DNA of 10,999 bases from Cryomorphaceae bacterium (lineage in GTDB: Bacteria; Bacteroidota; Bacteroidia; Flavobacteriales; UBA7312), in contig JABAYQ010000061.1 of the NCBI GenBank assembly GCA_018608925.1, positions 1-10,999 on the forward strand, read 5' to 3'. Positions 6,509-10,999 of this stretch are shown here, piece after piece. A program made the translations under genes and the position numbers. Within the stretch, counting starts at the first letter, position 1. The number at the start of each line of letters is the position of its first letter. The notes below the pieces were generated by a model. The model saw nothing but the letters and a program-made list of their open reading frames with translations. It was not told the DNA's origin and ran no database searches.

Positions 6509-8089
6509 TTAAGCGCTGTATTTTTTAGAAAGGTCAGAAGTTACAGCTCTTAAAGTGTCTGTAATTTCTTTAGTTAATTTTCCTGCACCTAAAGCATCCA
6601 ATACATCTTGGTGTTTGTGGTGTAAGAAAGCTATGAACTCTGTTTCAAACTCTTTAATTTTGTTAGTAGGAACATCCATTAACAATCCGTTTGTTCCACA
6701 GAAAATAATAGCAGCTTGCTCTTCTACTCTTAAAGGAGAATACTGACCTTGTTTTAATATTTCAACATTTCTTTGTCCTTTATCAATTACTGCTTTAGTA
6801 GCAGCATCTAAGTCAGACCCGAATTTAGCAAATGCTTCAAGCTCACGGTATTGTGCCTGATCGAGCTTTAAAGTACCCGAAATTTTCTTCATCGACTTAA
6901 TTTGTGCAGAACCTCCTACGCGGGATACCGAAATACCTACATTAATTGCAGGACGAACACCAGAGTTGAATAAATCACCATCTAAGAATATTTGTCCGTC
7001 AGTAATAGAAATTACGTTGGTAGGAATATAAGCAGATACATCACCTGCTTGTGTTTCAATAATTGGAAGAGCTGTTAAAGAACCGCCACCTTTTACTTTG
7101 TCTTTTAAAGAAGCAGGAAGGTCATTCATCTGAGCAGCAATGGCATCATCGTTAATTACTTTTGCTGCACGCTCTAATAAACGAGAGTGAAGATAAAATA
7201 CATCTCCTGGGTAAGCCTCTCTACCTGGAGGTCTTCTTAAAAGAAGAGAAACCTCACGATAAGCAACCGCTTGTTTAGACAAGTCATCAAATACGATAAG
7301 AGCAGGACGACCTGTATCTCTAAAGAATTCACCAATTGCAGCACCAGCTAATGGAGCGTAAAACTGCATTGGAGCAGGGTCAGATGCGTTAGAAGCTACA
7401 ATAACTGTATAGTCTAATGCTCCGGCCTCTTCTAATGTTTTAGCAATAGATGCAACCGTTGATCCTTTCTGACCTACAGCAACGTATATACAGAAAACTG
7501 GTTCGCCTTTATCGTAAAATTCTTTTTGGTTTATAATAGTATCGATAGCAACGGCTGTTTTACCAGTTTGTCTGTCGCCAATAATTAACTCTCTTTGACC
7601 TCTTCCTACTGGAATCATCGCGTCAATCGCTTTGATACCTGTTTGTAAAGGTTCGTTTACTGGTTGTCTGTATATAACACCAGGAGCTTTTCTCTCAATT
7701 GGCATTTCGAAAGTTTCGCCAGCAATAGGTCCTTTTCCGTCAATAGGGTTTCCTAAAGTATCTACTACACGACCTAACATTCCTTCTCCTACATTAATAG
7801 AAGCAATTCGGTTAGTTCTCTTTACTACATCACCTTCTTTAATTCCTTTAGAAGGTCCTAATAATACAGCTCCAACATTGTCCTCCTCTAAGTTAAGAAC
7901 GATTGCTTGTAGTCCGTTTTCGAACTCAATCAATTCACCAGACTGAACATTAGTTAGTCCGTAGATTCTTGCAATACCGTCACCGACCTGCAATACAGTA
8001 CCTACTTCTTGAAGTTCTGACTCGGATTTAAATCCTGCCAATTGTTGTCTTAAAATTGCTGATACTTCAGCTGGTTTTACTTCTGCCAT
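6509..8089 (-). CDS. atpA: ATP synthase F1 alpha subunit
   Basis: The non-catalytic nucleotide-binding subunit of the F1 head; three copies alternate with beta. In the 526-residue product I see the N-terminal beta-barrel (about 25-95), Walker A GDRQTGKT (171-178), Walker B LIVFDDL (264-270), the alpha/beta signature [10 protein letters not shown] (380-389) followed by the arginine finger Arg390 that completes the catalytic site on beta, and a helical C-terminal domain. The loop at about 311-336 is several residues longer than in E. coli alpha (513 residues total). All key residues are present and the gene should be functional. It lies 12 bases after the atpH stop. Confidence 0.98.
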   Translation of the reverse strand: MAEVKPAEVSAILRQQLAGFKSESELQEVGTVLQVGDGIARIYGLTNVQSGELIEFENGLQAIVLNLEEDNVGAVLLGPSKGIKEGDVVKRTNRIASINVGEGMLGRVVDTLGNPIDGKGPIAGETFEMPIERKAPGVIYRQPVNEPLQTGIKAIDAMIPVGRGQRELIIGDRQTGKTAVAIDTIINQKEFYDKGEPVFCIYVAVGQKGSTVASIAKTLEEAGALDYTVIVASNASDPAPMQFYAPLAGAAIGEFFRDTGRPALIVFDDLSKQAVAYREVSLLLRRPPGREAYPGDVFYLHSRLLERAAKVINDDAIAAQMNDLPASLKDKVKGGGSLTALPIIETQAGDVSAYIPTNVISITDGQIFLDGDLFNSGVRPAINVGISVSRVGGSAQIKSMKKISGTLKLDQAQYRELEAFAKFGSDLDAATKAVIDKGQRNVEILKQGQYSPLRVEEQAAIIFCGTNGLLMDVPTNKIKEFETEFIAFLHHKHQDVLDALGAGKLTKEITDTLRAVTSDLSKKYSA

Positions 8090-8101
8090 AACGTTTGTTT
8101 A

Positions 8102-8656
8102 TTAAAAGTCCTTTATGTAAAGGTTTTTATTAAATGATTGTTTTAAATCGTTTATCTGACGCAATACACTAGCGTCTAGTTGACGGTCGCCAATACGAAC
8201 AATGGCACCTCCAATTAAATTTTCGTTTACTTTTTCACTAAGCTCTACTTTCTGTATCCCTTGCTTTTTTATAAATTCTAAAACCTGAGTTCTAAGCTGG
8301 TCATCTAAAGGTTGAGCGGTAGTAATAATAGCCGTTTCTATTCCTAAACTAGTTTTATAAACCGACATAAATTGTTGCGCGATTTGAACTAATAAAGGCT
8401 CTCTTTTCTTCTTAGTAATTAATTCTACAAAAGCATTAGATAAAGGAGACAGGCTTGTGAATACTTCCGAAAGTATAGAAAGCTTTTTGTCTGTTTTGAT
8501 AACTGGGCTTTTTAATAATAAAGAAAGCTCATGAGATGCAGAACAAGTAGACATGATCGTTTCCATATCCGCCTTGCAAGCTTCTAATACATTTTGCTCT
8601 TTAGCCAATTCGAAAAGTGACTTAGCGTATCTTAATGTTGCTCTAGTGTTAGCCAT
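8102..8656 (-). CDS. atpH: ATP synthase F1 delta subunit
   Basis: Delta (OSCP equivalent) ties the peripheral b stalk to the top of the alpha3beta3 head. The 184-residue product shows the N-terminal helical bundle start RYAKSLFELA (9-18) and the C-terminal delta signature from LIGGAIVRIGDRQLDAS (147-163), which holds the conserved GG, G and D-x-S positions. Length is typical. It starts 1 base after the atpF stop and precedes atpA, the standard atpF-atpH-atpA order. No defects seen. Confidence 0.96.
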   Translation of the reverse strand: MANTRATLRYAKSLFELAKEQNVLEACKADMETIMSTCSASHELSLLLKSPVIKTDKKLSILSEVFTSLSPLSNAFVELITKKKREPLLVQIAQQFMSVYKTSLGIETAIITTAQPLDDQLRTQVLEFIKKQGIQKVELSEKVNENLIGGAIVRIGDRQLDASVLRQINDLKQSFNKNLYIKDF

Positions 8657-8657
8657 A

Positions 8658-9158
8658 TTAGTTTAAATCAGCATCTTTTAAAGCTGCCGCAACAAAATCT
8701 TTTTGTTTTTGTTGGTCCGACAATTCGCTTTTTAATACTTTTTCTGCAATATCAATAGAAAGGGAGGCTACCTGGTTTTTAAGATCCGTAATCGCCGCCA
8801 TTTTTTCGTTTTGAATTTGCTCTCTAGCAGACTCAATTACTTTGTCAGCCTCAACAGAAGCTGCAGATCTAGCATCATTAATGATGCTTTCTTTCATTTC
8901 TCTAGCTTCCTTCAAAATAGTATCTCTTTCCACTTTCGCTTCCTGAAGTACTTTTTGGTTGTCAGCACTTAAAGCCTGCATTTCTTCTCTTGCGCTTTGT
9001 GCGGAATCTAAAGCATCTTTAATCCCCTGCTCTCTATCTTCAATAGAAGATAATATAGGGCCCCAAGCGTATTTTTTAAGTAAGAAAATAAGAGTGATAA
9101 ACAATACTGTTTGCCAAACAAATAATCCTATCGAAAAGTCTTTAAATAATTCTTCCAT
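8658..9158 (-). CDS. atpF: ATP synthase F0 b subunit
   Basis: The b subunit is the membrane-anchored peripheral stalk that stops F1 turning with the rotor. The 166-residue product has one transmembrane helix at about 9-28 (IGLFVWQTVLFITLIFLLKK), the short PILSSIEDRE connector (34-43), and then a long charged, alanine-rich coiled coil to the C-terminus that contacts delta. Only one b gene is present, so the stalk is presumably a homodimer. The ATG is preceded by an A-rich leader without a Shine-Dalgarno motif, usual in Bacteroidota. An 82-base gap with a strong hairpin separates it from atpE, whereas the downstream genes are packed within 1-12 bases. Confidence 0.96.
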   Translation of the reverse strand: MEELFKDFSIGLFVWQTVLFITLIFLLKKYAWGPILSSIEDREQGIKDALDSAQSAREEMQALSADNQKVLQEAKVERDTILKEAREMKESIINDARSAASVEADKVIESAREQIQNEKMAAITDLKNQVASLSIDIAEKVLKSELSDQQKQKDFVAAALKDADLN

Positions 9159-9192
9159 TTTTGATTGTATTTTTTTGTTTTAACTGTTGTAA

Positions 9193-9229
9193 AAATCAAG
9201 ACTGTAAGCAACCCTTACAGTCTTGATTT
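9193..9229 (-). promoter_or_regulatory. Perfect 16-bp hairpin between atpE and atpF (attenuator or mRNA processing/stability element)
   Basis: The arms AAATCAAGACTGTAAG (9193-9208) and its exact reverse complement (9214-9229) enclose a 5-base loop. In the direction of transcription it lies 11 bases after the atpE stop and 34 bases before the atpF start, and its 3' arm runs into a short T tract (five Ts, three of them in the stem). Possible roles are partial termination, protection of an atpE-rich 3' end, or cleavage that uncouples atpE from atpF levels. It cannot be a complete terminator unless atpF has its own promoter. Confidence 0.7.
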
Positions 9230-9240
9230 AAATGTTTTGG

Positions 9241-9435
9241 TTATGCGAATAAAGCCGCAAATCCAATACCTTCAATTAATGCAGCAGCAATAATCATTGC
9301 TGTCTGAATTTTAGCAGTCGCTTCAGGTTGTCTTGCAATTGCGTCCATGGCAGAGCCACCGATCTTACCAATTCCTAAACCTGCACCGATTACGATTAGT
9401 CCTTTACCAATCATTGCAAAAGTTTCAGCATCCAT
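9241..9435 (-). CDS. atpE: ATP synthase F0 c subunit (proteolipid)
   Basis: The c subunit forms the rotating membrane ring that carries protons. The 64-residue product is two hydrophobic helices joined by the polar loop ARQPEA (34-39). Helix 1 carries the glycine-rich packing motif GAGLGIG (17-23), and helix 2 holds the ion-carrying Glu55 in ALIEGIGF. The residue after Glu55 is Gly rather than the Thr/Ser of Na-coupled rings, so proton coupling is inferred. The length is short compared with about 79 in E. coli, because the termini are trimmed. The start is 38 bases after the atpB stop, and the gene is followed by the 16-bp hairpin. Confidence 0.97.
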   Translation of the reverse strand: MDAETFAMIGKGLIVIGAGLGIGKIGGSAMDAIARQPEATAKIQTAMIIAAALIEGIGFAALFA

Positions 9436-9473
9436 AATAGTTAAAAATTAAAGTTAATACTCAGTTAAAAAAA

Positions 9474-10520
9474 TTAATGATCATCATGTTCTTCTACTGC
9501 CGAACCAAAATATAAGGCAGTTAACATGGTGAATATATAAGCTTGTAGAAACGCTACAAGTAGTTCAATTACTCCTAAAAACAAGGTTAGTCCGAAAAAT
9601 GCTCCGTTTGCTAACCAATGTTGTGCTGCATAAATTAAACCAATAAGAGACATCAATACTACGTGACCCGCAGTAATGTTTGCATAGAGACGAATCATCA
9701 ATGAAAATGGCTTAATGATTGTTCCTAATAACTCAATTGGTAATAAAATAATTTTCATAGGAACAGGCACTCCTGGCATCCAGAAAATGTGTCCCCAATA
9801 ATTTTTGTTGGCAGTAAATTGTGTGATAAAATAAGTGATTAAAGCCAAGCTAAACGTAACTACAATGCTTCCTGTAACGTTTATCCCAAGTGGCATCATT
9901 CCAGAAAGGTTCAGAAACCAGATAAAGAAAAATACCGTTAATAGGTAGCTCATATATTTTTTGTAGTGCTTTTCTCCAATATTAGGAATAGCAATGTCGT
10001 CTCTTACAAACAAAACTAGTGGTTCTAGTATACGACCAAATCCTGTAGGGATAGGGCCTTTTTTGTAAGACCTTGCAAGCTTGCTAAAAGAGATAAGCAA
10101 GAAAGCGCACATTAGAATAATTACTAATACGTTTTTAGTAATCGAAAAGTCTATGATGCTTTGATTGTCTAAAACGTGTCCTTCGCTATCTGTTTTGTAA
10201 ATTTTACCGTGATCAAGGTTGTAGTAATTGCCTTTGCTATTAGCTAGGGTGTGACCATGATCAAAAGAAGACGACATAAACAAATGAATGCCGTTATCCC
10301 ATATTATTACCGGAAGTGGCATGGCAAGCCCATGATACAACTCAAAGTAATGAGCATCTTTTAAGTGATGCTTAATGGTTTGTTTTATTTCTGTCTTTAG
10401 ATCCATAGTTTGGCCTTCACCATGGTCGTGGCTATGGTCGTCAGGATGCTCTAGAGCAAAAGCCGTAGTACTGAAGAGTACTAAAAGAGTTGCTATTATG
10501 TTAAGTTTTGCCTTCATCAT
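9474..10520 (-). CDS. atpB: ATP synthase F0 a subunit with signal peptide and His-rich N-terminal extension
   Basis: The a subunit provides the proton half-channels next to the c ring. I take ATG 10518-10520 (348 residues); ATG 10515-10517 is almost equally good, and the upstream TTG is unneeded. Residues 1-22 form a signal peptide (ends TTAFA), followed by a histidine-rich stretch (HPDDHSHDHGEG) and a periplasmic domain before the first core helix at about 130. This is the long a-subunit form of Bacteroidota. The essential arginine is Arg277 in LMIRLYANITAGH, the glutamine is in FLQAY, and the E. coli Glu219/His245 pair is swapped to His286 and Glu319. It precedes atpE. A -7 promoter box lies about 33 bases upstream of the start. 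Confidence 0.95.
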   Translation of the reverse strand: MMKAKLNIIATLLVLFSTTAFALEHPDDHSHDHGEGQTMDLKTEIKQTIKHHLKDAHYFELYHGLAMPLPVIIWDNGIHLFMSSSFDHGHTLANSKGNYYNLDHGKIYKTDSEGHVLDNQSIIDFSITKNVLVIILMCAFLLISFSKLARSYKKGPIPTGFGRILEPLVLFVRDDIAIPNIGEKHYKKYMSYLLTVFFFIWFLNLSGMMPLGINVTGSIVVTFSLALITYFITQFTANKNYWGHIFWMPGVPVPMKIILLPIELLGTIIKPFSLMIRLYANITAGHVVLMSLIGLIYAAQHWLANGAFFGLTLFLGVIELLVAFLQAYIFTMLTALYFGSAVEEHDDH

Positions 10521-10552
10521 TCGCAAAAATGCCGTGTTTATAGAATTCGCTG

Positions 10553-10560
10553 CAAAACTA
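10553..10560 (-). promoter_or_regulatory. Putative -7 promoter element upstream of atpB
   Basis: The minus strand reads TAGTTTTG, an exact match to TAnnTTTG, 32 bases before the atpB ATG and inside a 101-base gap after the small membrane-protein gene. No good TTG -33 box is seen at the right distance; the upstream DNA is A/T runs. If real, it gives the core atp genes a start separate from the AtpI-position gene. Confidence 0.4.
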
Positions 10561-10621
10561 AGTATTTCTATTTATTCTAAAAATAAAATAGAGGACTTTT
10601 TTAACACAAAATTGTTGAGCA

Positions 10622-10999
10622 TTAATGTGACTTGTTTAGTGTTTTGACTAAAGCCGTCACCTCTATGATTAAAGACAAGGAATAAGGAACAAAAAATAGA
10701 AAGAATTCTAAGCTAGAAGTTTGGCCGTCGGCCTGAAAAGTGGGTTCCAATAAAAAATAAAAAAATGCAAACTTAAAAAGGCTGGTAAATAAAAAAATGA
10801 AGCCAAGGTTTTTAGCTTGTTTTTCTTTCAAAAAAGTAAGTACAAAAAAAACAGCCGCTGTAATAATAAGGTTTCCCAAATAAGACACATTAAGCATTTT
10901 ATTTAAAACAGGATCAATTTGGTTTTTTATAAGAAAGGAATGAATGAAATAAGCCGCTAATAAAAATAGAAATAACCTCAACTTAAAAGTTATAAATTC
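10622..10999 (-). CDS. Small four-helix membrane protein in the AtpI position (DUF6168-like), 5' end probably outside window
   Basis: The frame runs from the stop at 10622 to the window edge without interruption. The only in-window start before the first helix is TTG at 10979-10981 (119 residues), but the reading EFITFK lies open upstream, so the true ATG may be just outside. Hydrophobic helices lie at about 3-18, 33-51, 59-78 and 92-114 counted from the TTG. The segments GFIFLFTSLFKFAFFYFLL and FFVPYSLSLIIEV resemble the DUF6168 membrane family that sits between atpZ and atpB in Flavobacteriia (from memory, not searched). By position it probably plays the AtpI-like part of helping c-ring or F0 assembly; this is inference. 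Its sequence is not recognisably AtpI. Confidence 0.65.
   Translation of the reverse strand, partial: EFITFKLRLFLFLLAAYFIHSFLIKNQIDPVLNKMLNVSYLGNLIITAAVFFVLTFLKEKQAKNLGFIFLFTSLFKFAFFYFLLEPTFQADGQTSSLEFFLFFVPYSLSLIIEVTALVKTLNKSH

Noticed and set aside
10521..10526. TTG start two codons before the atpB ATG
   Set aside because: Two ATG codons follow at once and give a normal signal peptide; the TTG is not needed.
10568..10591. AT-only imperfect palindrome upstream of atpB
   Set aside because: The arms differ by a bulge, pair only by A-T, and no T run follows. Such structures are expected by chance in this AT-rich gap, so I do not call it a terminator or operator.
10375..10647. Plus-strand open frame spanning the atpB start and upstream gap
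   Set aside because: It overlaps the signal peptide and His-rich part of atpB in antisense and crosses the atpB promoter gap. It has no recognisable protein features.

Overview
The window is AT-rich bacterial DNA in which every supported gene lies on the minus strand. Several features point to Bacteroidota, most likely a marine-type member of the Flavobacteriales. These are an ATP synthase operon that stops at atpG with no atpD or atpC after it, a signal-peptide-bearing a subunit, C-terminal type IX secretion (T9SS) sorting domains, promoter elements resembling TAnnTTTG, and the flippase-dut-TPR gene order. The assignment is inferred from gene content; no marker rRNA is present.

There are three apparent transcription units, listed in the direction of transcription (high to low coordinates). 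(1) Positions 10999-5600: a small four-helix membrane protein in the AtpI position, then atpB, atpE, atpF, atpH, atpA and atpG, closed by a clear intrinsic terminator at 5600-5626. A perfect 16-bp hairpin sits between atpE and atpF. The beta and epsilon subunits needed for a working F1 must be encoded elsewhere. (2) Positions 5512-3010: three tightly packed genes for secreted proteins. They are a short protein with a T9SS-like tail, an MbnP-like (copper-binding family) protein with a T9SS sorting domain, and a di-heme peroxidase of the MauG/MbnH/CcpA superfamily. The pairing suggests a surface metal-binding protein that is oxidatively matured by its peroxidase partner. (3) Positions 2916-1: an enoyl-CoA hydratase/isomerase gene, a TTG-started MOP-superfamily polysaccharide flippase, dut (dUTPase), and the 5' part of a secreted TPR-like protein cut by the window edge.

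The most notable points are the following. The crotonase gene is disrupted: its normal C-terminal end is present in another frame and roughly 20 residues just before it are missing. The MbnP/peroxidase pair is wired to T9SS and accompanied by an uncharacterised third protein. A strong hairpin lies right after atpE, the gene whose product is needed in the highest copy number. No gap above 300 bases lacks a gene, and no tRNA, rRNA, CRISPR, insertion sequence or integration site was seen.
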